NCBI RefSeq assembly: GCF_030732095.1
Contig: NZ_JAVAMQ010000025.1
Location: forward strand, 1-37,954
Source: Paracoccus spongiarum
GTDB lineage: Bacteria; Pseudomonadota; Alphaproteobacteria; Rhodobacterales; Rhodobacteraceae
Reading direction: 5' to 3'
Length of the DNA: 37,954 nt
The position numbers were made by a program, and so were the translations under genes. Shown in pieces: positions 30,119 through 37,954 of the stretch. Numbering within the stretch: the first letter of the stretch is position 1; the number at the start of each line of letters is the position of its first letter. A model generated the notes under the pieces. That model was given only the letters and a program-made list of their open reading frames with translations, had not been told where the DNA came from and searched no databases.

Positions 30119-30256
30119 GCGTCCCTCGAAACTGGCTGCCGCCGAGAACCCGCGCCGACAACCCGCGCAACCGCGCGGCGGTTCCCGCCGGCGCCGCGAC
30201 CATGGCTACACCCGCGGCGCGCACCCTGTCCACAGCAGGACGAGTGCCGCCACGCG

Positions 30257-30299
30257 CAGGCGCGATGCAACTTTCGCGCACAGGCGCGATGCAACTTTC
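30257..30299. repeat. Tandem 19-bp repeat with 24-bp period
   Basis: CAGGCGCGATGCAACTTTC occurs at 30257-30275 and again, identical, at 30281-30299, in the divergent spacer between the phospholipase D and DUF2177 genes. The period places both copies on roughly the same face of the helix. It may be a regulator site; no known consensus is recognised. Confidence 0.7.
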
Positions 30300-30347
30300 C
30301 GGTCGCGACCCGCGTAGTTTCCACGACCCATCGAAAAGGCAGGCCCC

Positions 30348-30746
30348 ATGCAGATCCTCATCCTCTATGTCGCGACCCTCGTGATCTTTCTGGCCATCGA
30401 CGTCGTCGGCATCTCGACCCTGATCCGCCCGGTCTTCGAAAAGCATGTCGGCGAGCTGCTGGCCGATCCCTTCCGGCTCGGCCCCGCCGCCGCCTTCTAT
30501 GCGGCCTATGTGGTGGGCGTGCTGTATTTCGTGTCGCTGCCGGCGCTGTCGGCAGGGCGGCCGGGGCAGGCGCTGCTCAACGGTGCGCTGATCGGGCTGA
30601 TGTGCTATGGCACCTATGAATTCACCAATTTCGCCACGCTGCGCGACTGGTCGTTCCAGCAGGTCGCCATCGACACGCTGTGGGGCGGGTTCCTGACCGG
30701 CTTCTCGGCATGGGCGGGGGTGATGGTGACGCGCTGGTTCGCCTGA
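30348..30746 (+). CDS. DUF2177 family membrane protein
   Basis: This 132-residue protein has four predicted membrane helices and the DUF2177 pattern: LAIDVVGISTLIRPVF near the start and the TYEFTNFATLRDWSFQQVAIDTLWGG block at the end. Function is unknown, but genes of this family are often seen beside cyclopropane-synthase-like clusters such as the one that follows. It ends 5 bp from the stop of the convergent dehydrogenase gene. Confidence 0.88.
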   Translation: MQILILYVATLVIFLAIDVVGISTLIRPVFEKHVGELLADPFRLGPAAAFYAAYVVGVLYFVSLPALSAGRPGQALLNGALIGLMCYGTYEFTNFATLRDWSFQQVAIDTLWGGFLTGFSAWAGVMVTRWFA

Positions 30747-30751
30747 GGGCC

Positions 30752-31480
30752 TCAGCGCACCAGCCGCCCCGTCAGCCGCAGCGCCAGCGCATAGGGCATG
30801 GCCCGCAGCAGCTTCAGCGCGAGGGTCAGCCGTTTGGGAAAATGCACCTCGAAGCCGCGCCCATCGAGGCCCGCGACGATCGCGCGGGCCGCGTCGGCGG
30901 GCTGCATCAGGGCGGGCATGTCGAAATCATTCTTCTGCGTCAGCCGCGTGTCGACGAAGCCCGGACTGATGAGCCGCACATCGGCGGTTCCCGCCAGTTC
31001 GGCCCGCAGGCTTTCGGCCAGGTTGATGACCCCCGCCTTGGTCGCGGAATAGATCTGCCCCTGCGGCAGGCCGAGATAGCCCGCCACCGATCCGGTCAGC
31101 GCCAGTTGCCCTTGCGGCCTCAGCAACGGCACGGCGGTGCGCGCGAAGAGGAAGCAGCCGGTCAGGTTGGCGGTGACGATCCGCGCGGCGCGGTCGGGGT
31201 CGATCTCCATCACCTTGCCCGGATCATAGAGGGCGGCCAGTGTGATCGCCCGGTCCAGGGGCCCGCCCGCGGCGACCCGGACGGCCGCGGCGGCAAGGCT
31301 GGACGGATCGGTGGTGTCGGCGGCCACCGCCTCGGCATCGGGCAGCGATGCGGCAAGCTCGGCCAGCCGGTCGGCCGATCGCGCCGACAGCACCAGCCGC
31401 GCGCCCCGGGCCGCGTAGGCGCGCGCCAGTTCGGCGCCGATCCCCTCGGACGCCCCCATGATCCAGATCCGTTCGCTCAT
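30752..31480 (-). CDS. Short-chain dehydrogenase/reductase
   Basis: This 242-residue SDR has the nucleotide motif GASEGIGAELA at residue 9, the Ser in ALTGSVAGYLG and the active-site YSATK (about residue 143). A substrate-side motif, SPGFVDTRL, follows. It is the last gene of the lipid cluster and overlaps the MFS gene as ATGA. A reduction or oxidation of a lipid-derived carbonyl is likely; the substrate is unknown. Confidence 0.88.
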   Translation of the reverse strand: MSERIWIMGASEGIGAELARAYAARGARLVLSARSADRLAELAASLPDAEAVAADTTDPSSLAAAAVRVAAGGPLDRAITLAALYDPGKVMEIDPDRAARIVTANLTGCFLFARTAVPLLRPQGQLALTGSVAGYLGLPQGQIYSATKAGVINLAESLRAELAGTADVRLISPGFVDTRLTQKNDFDMPALMQPADAARAIVAGLDGRGFEVHFPKRLTLALKLLRAMPYALALRLTGRLVR

Positions 31481-32721
31481 ATCGCGTTCCTTCGGTAAAA
31501 GGCTGCCAGCGCGGCGATTGCGGCCAGCCGCAGCAGCAGCGGCAGCCCGGCATACAGCAGCAGCAACGCCCGCAGCGCGTCCGGGCCATTCGTGGCCGCA
31601 GGCGAAAAGCCCGCCGCCTGCAAGGCGGGCAGCGCCACCGCGCTGGCCAGCGCCAGCGCCGCCTTGGTCAGAAAGCTCAGCACCGCATAGGCGCGGCTGG
31701 CGGCGGCCTCGGTCGCGGTGGCCTCGATCCGCGCTGACAGGATCGCCGGTGGCAGCACCAGATCGGCGCCTAAGCAGAAACCGGTGGCAACACAGATCAC
31801 CAGGAAGGCCGCCACATCTCCCGGCCCGAGGCTTAGCGCGAAGCCGAAGCCCAGGACCGACAGCACCAGCGATGCTCCCCAGACCGGCACCGCGCCAAGG
31901 CGGCCGGCCAGCCGCCCAGCCAGCAGCGCGCCGGGCAGGGCGGCCGCGAAATAGGCGAGAAGGAACAGTCCCGACAGCGCCTCGGCGCCCAGAAGATCGC
32001 GCACCAGCATCAGGATCAGCGCCGCCGGAAAGGCCGCCGACAGCAGCACCAGCAGGGCGACGGCGTAAAAGGGCAGCAGCGCCCGCCAGTCGGGGCGCTG
32101 ATCGGGCCGGGCGCGCAGGTCCAGCCGTGCCTCCCGCCGCCACCGCAGGAACACCGGCAGGGTGATGGCAAGCGCGACGATCAGCAGCCCGGCCATGACC
32201 AGCAGCGCCCCCTGCCGGCCGATCACCGGCGCCAGCGCCGAGGGCAGAACCACCGCGAGGATCAGCCCGGCGAGGCCGAAGCCCTCGCGCAGCGCACTGA
32301 TGCGCGCCTTCTCTGCCGGGGCGCGTCGCCACAGCCCGCCAAGCGTCAGCAGATTGACCGAGATCAGGCTGTGCCCGAGGCTTGCCAGCGCCATCGCCAG
32401 CGCGAACCAGACCAGCACCGGCAGCGCGGGCGTGCTGAAAAGCGAGGCGACACCGACGCCCAGCAACAGAGCGCCGGCAGCCACCATAGCGCCGCGCCGC
32501 GCCGGCCAGCGGTCGCCGGCCCAGCCCGCAAGCGGGTCCAGCACCGCGTCCAGCAGCCGCAACCAGCCCAGCGCCACCCCCAGCACGGCCAGCGGCACCG
32601 CATGGCTCGCCGCATAGAAATCGGGCGCGTGGACATACAGCGGCAGCCCGCCGAAGGCCAGCGGCAGCGCCATCGCGCCATATGCCGCCACCTGCCCGCG
32701 CGGCAGGGCGTCGTCAGCCAT
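31477..32721 (-). CDS. MFS (GPH/MelB-like) transporter
   Basis: This 414-residue protein has about 12 membrane helices and the MelB-like block WLRLLDAVLDPLAGWAGDR after the second helix. Members usually carry sugars with cations. In lipid clusters like this one the cargo is unknown and may be a lipid or a signal. It overlaps both the methyltransferase (8 bp) and the dehydrogenase (4 bp). Confidence 0.85.
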   Translation of the reverse strand: MADDALPRGQVAAYGAMALPLAFGGLPLYVHAPDFYAASHAVPLAVLGVALGWLRLLDAVLDPLAGWAGDRWPARRGAMVAAGALLLGVGVASLFSTPALPVLVWFALAMALASLGHSLISVNLLTLGGLWRRAPAEKARISALREGFGLAGLILAVVLPSALAPVIGRQGALLVMAGLLIVALAITLPVFLRWRREARLDLRARPDQRPDWRALLPFYAVALLVLLSAAFPAALILMLVRDLLGAEALSGLFLLAYFAAALPGALLAGRLAGRLGAVPVWGASLVLSVLGFGFALSLGPGDVAAFLVICVATGFCLGADLVLPPAILSARIEATATEAAASRAYAVLSFLTKAALALASAVALPALQAAGFSPAATNGPDALRALLLLYAGLPLLLRLAAIAALAAFYRRNAI

Positions 32722-33871
32722 GCGCCAGACGATACTGGACGACGTCGGTCCGGCCGACCGAAAAGGCGGCCGCACAGGCCGCCAGATAGAAGCGCCAGAC
32801 CCGGATGAAGCCCTCGTCGAAGCCCATCGCGGCGATCTCGGCGCGGCGCGCGTCAAAGCGGTCCAGCCAGTCGGTCAGCGTGCGCGCATAGTCGCCGCCA
32901 AACCCGAAGGCATCCTCGATGCGCAGTCCGGCGCGTTCCGCCTCGGCCCGGAACCGCGCCGGCGAGGGCAACATGCCGCCCGGAAAGATGAAGCTGCGGA
33001 TCATGTCGCCGCCCTTGCGATAGCGGTCGAAATAGCGGTCGGCCACGGTGATCGTCTGGATCATCGCGCGGCCCTTGCCGGTCATCACCTCGGCCAGCTT
33101 GCCGAAATAGGCGGGCCAGAACTTCTCGCCCACCGCCTCGAACATTTCGATCGAGACGATATGATCCCACCGGTCGCGCTCGTCGCGGTAGTCCTGAAGG
33201 GCGATGGTGGCGCCCTGCCCCAGCCGGTCGCGGGCGAAATCGGCCTGTTCGCGCGACAGCGTCAGCCCCTTTGTGGCGAAATCGCCGCGCTGCATCGCGC
33301 GTTCGGCAAAGCCGCCCCAGCCGCAGCCGATCTCCAGCAGCCGGCCCGACCCGGCCCCCAGCCCGTCGAGGATGCGGTCGTATTTGCGCCGCTGGCCTGC
33401 CGCCAGATCGTCGCCCGGCCCGAACAGCGCCGAGGAATAGGTCATGCTGTCATCCAGCCACAGCCGGTAGAAGTCGTTGCCGAGGTCGTAATGCGCGGCG
33501 ATGTTGCGCCGTGCCCCGGCGCGGGTGTTGCGGTTCAGCAGATACAGCGCCCGGATCGCCAGCGCCTGCAGCCGGTGGCCATACACATAGCGGTCCAGCG
33601 CGGCCTCGTTCATCAGGCCGAAGATCAGCAGCGCCGTCAGGTCGGGCGTGTCGCACCAGCCGTCGCGATAGGCCTCGGTCAACCCGATATCGCCCTTGGC
33701 CGCCAGCGCGGGCACCGTGCGCCAGTCGCGGATGTCCAGCGCCGCAGCCGGTCCCGCCGCCGGGCCTGCAAAGTCGCGCCGCCGGCCGTCGGGGGTGGTC
33801 AGCACAAGGCTACCGCAGCCGATGCCCTCCAGTGATCGCAGGAACTGATCCTGAATGCGCCGTTCAAACAT
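32714..33871 (-). CDS. Cyclopropane-fatty-acid synthase-like methyltransferase
   Basis: This 385-residue SAM-dependent methyltransferase acts on unsaturated acyl chains of membrane phospholipids. Family blocks are AHYDLGNDFYRLWLDDSMTYSSALF, the SAM site LEIGCGWGGFAE, SIEMFEAVGEKFW and GGDMIRSFIFPGGMLPS. In Rhodobacter a relative (UfaM) methylates vaccenic acid as the first step to furan fatty acids; the FAD and DUF1365 neighbours suggest the same pathway here. That is inference, and true cyclopropane synthesis is not excluded. ATG 33871 gives the family start. Confidence 0.88.
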   Translation of the reverse strand: MFERRIQDQFLRSLEGIGCGSLVLTTPDGRRRDFAGPAAGPAAALDIRDWRTVPALAAKGDIGLTEAYRDGWCDTPDLTALLIFGLMNEAALDRYVYGHRLQALAIRALYLLNRNTRAGARRNIAAHYDLGNDFYRLWLDDSMTYSSALFGPGDDLAAGQRRKYDRILDGLGAGSGRLLEIGCGWGGFAERAMQRGDFATKGLTLSREQADFARDRLGQGATIALQDYRDERDRWDHIVSIEMFEAVGEKFWPAYFGKLAEVMTGKGRAMIQTITVADRYFDRYRKGGDMIRSFIFPGGMLPSPARFRAEAERAGLRIEDAFGFGGDYARTLTDWLDRFDARRAEIAAMGFDEGFIRVWRFYLAACAAAFSVGRTDVVQYRLAHG

Positions 33872-34658
33872 CGCGGTCTGCCCCCCTCTGCTGTGCCTCG
33901 GACATGCTGCGGTCCAGCTGCCTTGGCTTTCTGGAGTAACGGACGCCGCGCAGCGCAAGTTGCAGCGCCTGCCAATGAATCAGCCCGGTCACCTTCAGGC
34001 CCTGGAACGGATGGCGCAGCATCGCGCCGCGCAGGCTGCCTGCGGTCAGCGGCCGCGCCCGCCCGGTCATCGAGGTCTGCAGCCGCAGGTCGCCGGCCTC
34101 GCCGAACCAGTCGATCCAGGCGCCGAAGCGGCCGGGCCGCGCGTCAAAGCGGAATTCATAGCGCCCCGACCGCGGCAGGAAGGGCGAGACATGGAACAGC
34201 TTTTCGGCCACCATCCGGTCGGCCTCGGCGATCACCCGGTTGTCGGCATGGCGGCACAGGTAGAGGTGGCGTTCCCCGAAGGTGTTCGAGACCTCGGCCA
34301 GCACCGCCCGCAGCCCCTGCCCGTCGCGCGCAAGCCAGAAGCTGACCGGGTTGAAGCCGTGACCCAGGCTGCGCGGCAGCGTGACCAGCGTCACGTCGGC
34401 CCCGCCCAGCCCCACGGGCCGCAGGATCGCGCCGATGAACTCGCCCGGCCCGCGACCATCGCGCCAGCCCAGATCGCGCCGCCTTATCCGCCACAGCCCG
34501 CGACGATCCAGCCGCAGCGGCAGCACTCCGGCCTCCAGCGCGGGCAGCGGCAGCGCGGCATAGACCGCGCGGTATCGAAAGCTGCGCGCGACATCGCCCG
34601 ATCGCGCATGCCAGATGCGGGCGTCGATCAGGGCACCGTCCCACAGATCGACGCTCAC
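33864..34658 (-). CDS. DUF1365 family protein
   Basis: This 264-residue DUF1365 protein shows the blocks RYRAVYAAL near the start and LGHGFNPVSFW, then EVSNTFGERHLYL, KLFHVSPF and a late WIDWFGEAGDLRL. These proteins almost always lie between an FAD oxidoreductase and a cyclopropane-synthase-like gene and are thought to work in fatty acid modification. The start is GTG 34658, overlapping the FAD gene stop as GTGA; it overlaps the methyltransferase by 8 bp. Confidence 0.9.
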   Translation of the reverse strand: MSVDLWDGALIDARIWHARSGDVARSFRYRAVYAALPLPALEAGVLPLRLDRRGLWRIRRRDLGWRDGRGPGEFIGAILRPVGLGGADVTLVTLPRSLGHGFNPVSFWLARDGQGLRAVLAEVSNTFGERHLYLCRHADNRVIAEADRMVAEKLFHVSPFLPRSGRYEFRFDARPGRFGAWIDWFGEAGDLRLQTSMTGRARPLTAGSLRGAMLRHPFQGLKVTGLIHWQALQLALRGVRYSRKPRQLDRSMSEAQQRGADRDV

Positions 34659-35944
34659 CCGACGGCCTCGCGCGGCTCGGCCCAGGGGTCGGGGCCCAGC
34701 GGCCAGTCGCTGCCCAGCGCCTGCGACACCCGCAGCGCGGACAGCAGACCGTCCTCGTGAAAGCCATAGCGAGTCCAGGCCCCCGCGTAATGGACACCGC
34801 CCCGCCCCTGGATCTGGCGCATGCGCGCCTGCGAGGCGATCGCCGCGGCGTCGAATTGCGGATGGGCCAGGATCGCCTCGTCATGGATGTGCTGCGGCTC
34901 GATCTCGGGGTTCAGGGTCACGATCAGGGGCTGCGGCGTGACCAGGTTCTGCAGCCGGTTCATCCAGTAGGACAGGCTGATCGGCCGGTCGCTGGCGGGC
35001 ATCGCGCCCTGCGTGACATAGTTCCACGACGCCCATGCGCCGCGCCGGCGGGGCATCAGACGCGGGTCGGAATGCAGCACCATCCGGTTCGGCTGGGTGC
35101 GGAAGCCCCCAAGGATCGCGCGTTCGTCGGCCTCGGCCCCCTGCAGCAGCGCCAGCGCCTGCGGCGCATGGGTGGCCATCACGACCGCATCGAAACGCTC
35201 TTCGCCGCGCGGGCTTGCCAGCGTGACCCCGCCCCCCTCGACGCGGCGCACCGCGCGCACCGGCGCGGACAGGCGCAGCTCTCCCCTCAGCCGCGACAGG
35301 ATCGCCTGCACATAGACCCGCGCGCCGCCCCGCACCGTCAGCCACTGGGGCTGGCCGTTGATCGACAGCAGGCCGTGATTGTCGAAGAAGCGCACGAAGG
35401 TGCCGGCCGGGAAATCCATCATCCCCGCCGTCGGGGTGGACCAGATCGCCCCCGATATCGGCAGCAGGAACCGGTCGCGGAACTCGTGGCCCAGCCGCAG
35501 CTGGCTGATCAGTTCGCCGATGCTGCCCTCGTTGCCGCGATGCCGGGGTGCCGCGCGAAAGAACCGCATGATGTCGCGGATCAGCCGCCAGTGGCTGGCA
35601 TCGACCAGGCACATCGGCTGTGCGAACATCGCCCGCGTCGAGAAGGTGCCGTATTCATAGCGCCCGCCGCCGAAGCTGGCCGAGAACGACATGTCGCTGG
35701 GTTCCAGCGGCACAGCGAGGCTTTCCAGCATCGGGATGAACAGCGGATAGGTGCGCCGGTTGCAGACGATGAAGCCGGTATCGACGGCGGTGCCGCCCAC
35801 CTCGGCGGTGCGGGCGTGGCCGCCGGGCCGCGGCTCGGCCTCGAACAGGACCACGTCATGGTCGCGGTCCAGCAGCCAGGCAGCGCCCAGGCCCGAGATG
35901 CCGCTGCCGATGATGGCGATCCGCTTGCGTGTCGTCTGCCCCAA
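34655..35944 (-). CDS. FAD-dependent amine-oxidase-like oxidoreductase (fatty acid cluster)
   Basis: This 429-residue flavoprotein has the Rossmann motif IAIIGSGISGLGAAWLL at residue 8, then FEAEPRPGGHA. The closing FAD block is YAGAWTRYGFHEDGLLSAL. It belongs to the amine oxidase-like group typical of DUF1365/CFA clusters and is a candidate for the desaturation step in furan fatty acid synthesis (UfaD-like); the exact step is inferred. TTG 35944, with AAGGGTGG upstream, starts the protein right before the FAD motif; no ATG is suitably placed. It is the first gene of the five-gene operon. Confidence 0.85.
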   Translation of the reverse strand: MGQTTRKRIAIIGSGISGLGAAWLLDRDHDVVLFEAEPRPGGHARTAEVGGTAVDTGFIVCNRRTYPLFIPMLESLAVPLEPSDMSFSASFGGGRYEYGTFSTRAMFAQPMCLVDASHWRLIRDIMRFFRAAPRHRGNEGSIGELISQLRLGHEFRDRFLLPISGAIWSTPTAGMMDFPAGTFVRFFDNHGLLSINGQPQWLTVRGGARVYVQAILSRLRGELRLSAPVRAVRRVEGGGVTLASPRGEERFDAVVMATHAPQALALLQGAEADERAILGGFRTQPNRMVLHSDPRLMPRRRGAWASWNYVTQGAMPASDRPISLSYWMNRLQNLVTPQPLIVTLNPEIEPQHIHDEAILAHPQFDAAAIASQARMRQIQGRGGVHYAGAWTRYGFHEDGLLSALRVSQALGSDWPLGPDPWAEPREAVG

Positions 35945-36201
35945 TATCCACCCTTGCCATTGGCCTGCGCCTCGCCCTGCCCGGGCCGGTCGGCGCGGGC
36001 ATCGCCGGCATCTGATCCGAAACCGCACGCGCCGGCAAGGCGGCATCGGACACAAGGCGGCGCCGACGCGGCACCGACGTGCCGGCGGGGCTGGCGCGGC
36101 ATCGCGGCTGCGGCGGAATGCCGCGCCGGGCCGCGCGCCGCGACCTGTCTGGTCGGGGCGCCAGTCGCCGGTCCCCGCTGGCCGGTGTTCGCGCTTGAGC
36201 G
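35945..36201. other. Promoter region of the lipid operon and copper gene
   Basis: This is a divergent spacer of 257 bp without a gene. A TGATCC (36014-36019), the -35 of Rhodobacter RpoE promoters, is present but points towards the copper gene and has no matching -10. No RpoE-type site faces the lipid operon that I can see. Confidence 0.4.
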
Positions 36202-37935
36202 ATGACGCGGGCAGGACTAGGCTTTCGGCGAAAGGGGCCGGGGGTGGGCTGCGCGATCAGGGCGACTTCGACAGGGCTGACGGCCTGCACCGCCCGCGCC
36301 GAGCGGCCGGGGCCGGGTCGGCCGTTGTCCATCGGTCTGGCCATCCTGCTGTTTCTGCTGCTGATCGCCACGCCCGCCCCCTGCCTCGCCCATGCCAGCC
36401 TGGAGAGCAGCGCACCGCCGCCCGGCACGGTGCTCGCGGCGCTGCCCGAGGCGGTCGAGCTGCGCTTCAGCGAGCCGGTCACCGCCCTGACGCTGCTGTG
36501 GCACCTGCCCGACGGGCGTCAGTTGGAAGGGTCCGCCGAGGAACAGGGGCGGCTGCTGCGCATCGCCGCGCCGCCCGATCTGGGCACCGGCGGCTACACG
36601 ATTTCATGGCGCGTCGTGTCGGCGGACGGGCATCCGATCTCGGGCGCGACCGGCCTTGCCGTCGGCGCGGAACCGGCGACGGCCGAGGCCGGGGATGCGG
36701 CCGCCGAAAGACCATGGCTTGCGGCGGCAGCCATCGGCACGAGACTGGCGGCGATGCTGGCGATGATCCTGGCGGTCGGCGCGGGGCTGTTCGCCGCCCA
36801 TGTCGCGCCGCCGCGACCGGTTGCCCGTGCGATCCTGCGCCGCGCCGCGCGATGGGCGGCGCCGCTGGCGCTGCTGGCGATCGGGGCCTATGGGCTGGAT
36901 CTGCTGCACCTGCCGCCCGCGGCGCTGGCCAGCCTGCCGCCCTGGCAGGCGGCGCTGGGCCAGCCGCGCGGCGCGGCGATGCTGCTGATGCCGCTGGCGG
37001 CGGCGGTGTCGGCGATGGCGGTGCTGGCGGTGACGGGCGGCCCGCCCCGGCGCGCGGCGGTCTGGCTGGCCCTGGCGATGGCGGCGGCCAGCCTTGCGAT
37101 CTCGGGCCATGCGGCGACCGGGGCGCAGGCCGGGGCCGGGCGCGTCCTGATGCTGGGCCATGCGGCGGCGCTGATCCTGTGGATCGGCGGGCTGCCCTGT
37201 CTGCTGGTCGCGGTCGCCGGCCGTCGCGGCCTTGGCGCGCTGCGGCGCTTTTCCGCGGTTGCGCTGCCGGCGGTGATCCTGCTTTCCGGCAGCGGCTTCG
37301 GCATGGTGCTGCTGCGCGTCACCGAATGGCAGGCCCTGGCCGGATCGTCCTGGGGCCGGCTGCTGGCGGCCAAGCTGGTGCTGGTGGCGGTGATGCTGGT
37401 GCTGGCGCTTGCGAACCGCCTGATGCTGATGCCGGCCCTGGCGGGCGGCACCTCTGCCACCCGGCGCCGCGCGGTCGGACGGCTGCGGCGCAGCATCGCG
37501 GCCGAGATCGCCCTGGGCGTGGCGGTGCTGCTGGTGGCGCTGTGCTTTCGCCTGACGCCGCCCCCGGCCGCCGCGCCCATCGGACAGGACGCCGCCGGGA
37601 CCCGCGCAGGCTATGCGCGGCTGGAAGGCGACGGCGCGGTGCTGGATCTGGACATCCGACCGATGCCACCGGGACGAGTCACCGTGGTCGCCTATCCGGG
37701 CGACCCCAACGGCGAGCCGCTGCAGCCTCGAAGCCTGCGTCTGATCCTGTCCGCCGATGCCGGGATGCCCGGCACCGGCCAGGGCCTGGCCGAGGTGACC
37801 TTCTGGCCGGGTCCCGAGGGCGGCTGGCGCAGCGCGCCGGTCGATCTGCCTCATGCGGGGCCCTGGCAGATCGAGGCGCGGATCGGCCTTGGCGACGGGC
37901 GCGAGGTTATCGCGACGGGCGAATTCGGCCCCTGA
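36202..37935 (+). CDS. CopC-CopD fusion copper protein with YtkA-like tail
   Basis: This 577-residue protein has a signal-like helix (ILLFLLLIATPAPCLA) ending before His-Ala-Ser. A CopC domain follows, with the amino-terminal His and SADGHPISG as copper ligands. A CopD part with eight or so membrane helices (ISGHAATGA, LGHAAALILWIGGL) comes next, and then about 110 periplasmic residues resembling YtkA/FixH-type domains. This is the layout of the copper importer-like YcnJ proteins. ATG 36202 leaves a 40-residue basic leader; a start at GTG 36244 or TTG 36325 would fit the signal peptide better. Confidence 0.85.
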   Translation: MTRAGLGFRRKGPGVGCAIRATSTGLTACTARAERPGPGRPLSIGLAILLFLLLIATPAPCLAHASLESSAPPPGTVLAALPEAVELRFSEPVTALTLLWHLPDGRQLEGSAEEQGRLLRIAAPPDLGTGGYTISWRVVSADGHPISGATGLAVGAEPATAEAGDAAAERPWLAAAAIGTRLAAMLAMILAVGAGLFAAHVAPPRPVARAILRRAARWAAPLALLAIGAYGLDLLHLPPAALASLPPWQAALGQPRGAAMLLMPLAAAVSAMAVLAVTGGPPRRAAVWLALAMAAASLAISGHAATGAQAGAGRVLMLGHAAALILWIGGLPCLLVAVAGRRGLGALRRFSAVALPAVILLSGSGFGMVLLRVTEWQALAGSSWGRLLAAKLVLVAVMLVLALANRLMLMPALAGGTSATRRRAVGRLRRSIAAEIALGVAVLLVALCFRLTPPPAAAPIGQDAAGTRAGYARLEGDGAVLDLDIRPMPPGRVTVVAYPGDPNGEPLQPRSLRLILSADAGMPGTGQGLAEVTFWPGPEGGWRSAPVDLPHAGPWQIEARIGLGDGREVIATGEFGP

Positions 37936-37954
37936 CGCTGCAAGTCGCCAGGGC

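Noticed and set aside
28622..30619. 665-codon plus-strand frame opposite the phospholipase D gene
   Set aside because: It is a shadow frame: the opposite strand has both HKD motifs, and the end runs out of frame through the DUF2177 gene.
36014..36019. TGATCC as an RpoE -35 element
   Set aside because: It points away from the lipid operon and no TAAG-like -10 lies 16-18 bp further on.
1..37954. CRISPR array or insertion sequences
   Set aside because: No regularly spaced repeats and no transposase or terminal inverted repeats were seen.

Overview
The window is GC-rich DNA with the gene content of an alphaproteobacterium of the Rhodobacteraceae, probably Paracoccus or a close relative. The evidence is the infA-maf-rng-yacG cluster, tatABC followed by a DUF815 ATPase and a ScfR-type regulator, and a lipid-modification cluster like the furan fatty acid locus of Rhodobacter. 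This placement is inferred from gene content; no marker gene was searched.

Positions 281-11672 hold an integrated element of about 11.3 kb in the 3' end of a tRNA-Phe gene. A perfect 46-bp repeat (281-326 and 11627-11672) marks its ends. From left to right it carries a split primase-polymerase/helicase pair, a head-tail connector, a large terminase, an HNH nuclease, an HK97-type capsid protein, a prohead protease and a portal, then a strong terminator. A lipoprotein gene on the opposite strand, a small unknown gene, a probable regulator, an excisionase-like gene and a tyrosine integrase follow. There are no tail, lysis or small-terminase genes. This is the make-up of a capsid-forming phage satellite (cf-PICI-like) rather than a complete prophage.

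The most striking point concerns the circular form. When the two ends are joined, the integrase stop codon overlaps an ATG (11592) that has a good ribosome binding site, and that reading frame runs through the att core straight into the primase. Integration therefore cuts the primase gene off from its own start. Excision would rebuild it and would join regulator, xis, int, primase, helicase and the capsid genes into one unidirectional unit ending at the terminator at 8349-8388. Four copies of GTCAAACC flank the core as likely integrase arm sites. The primase ends at CTT-TGA, the slip codons of the RF2 frameshift, and a +1 shift there would fuse primase and helicase.

Positions 11704-37954 are chromosomal. 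A flavin/iron-sulfur amine-demethylase-like enzyme (11959-13995) is divergent from a TetR regulator (14140-14787), with an inverted repeat between them; a non-coding stretch and an ornithine cyclodeaminase-family gene follow. The minus-strand run 16474-27238 holds infA-maf-rng-yacG, a lone FliM-like protein, a symporter-histidine kinase with a receiver-only regulator, a ScfR-type regulator, a DUF815 ATPase and tatABC. On the plus strand lie marC and a membrane-anchored aspartic protease. A phospholipase D-type enzyme comes next on the minus strand.

The last part (30348-35944) holds a DUF2177 membrane protein and a tightly overlapping minus-strand operon of FAD oxidoreductase, DUF1365 protein, cyclopropane-synthase-like methyltransferase, MFS transporter and short-chain dehydrogenase, probably acting on membrane fatty acids. 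A CopC-CopD copper protein (36202-37935) closes the window.
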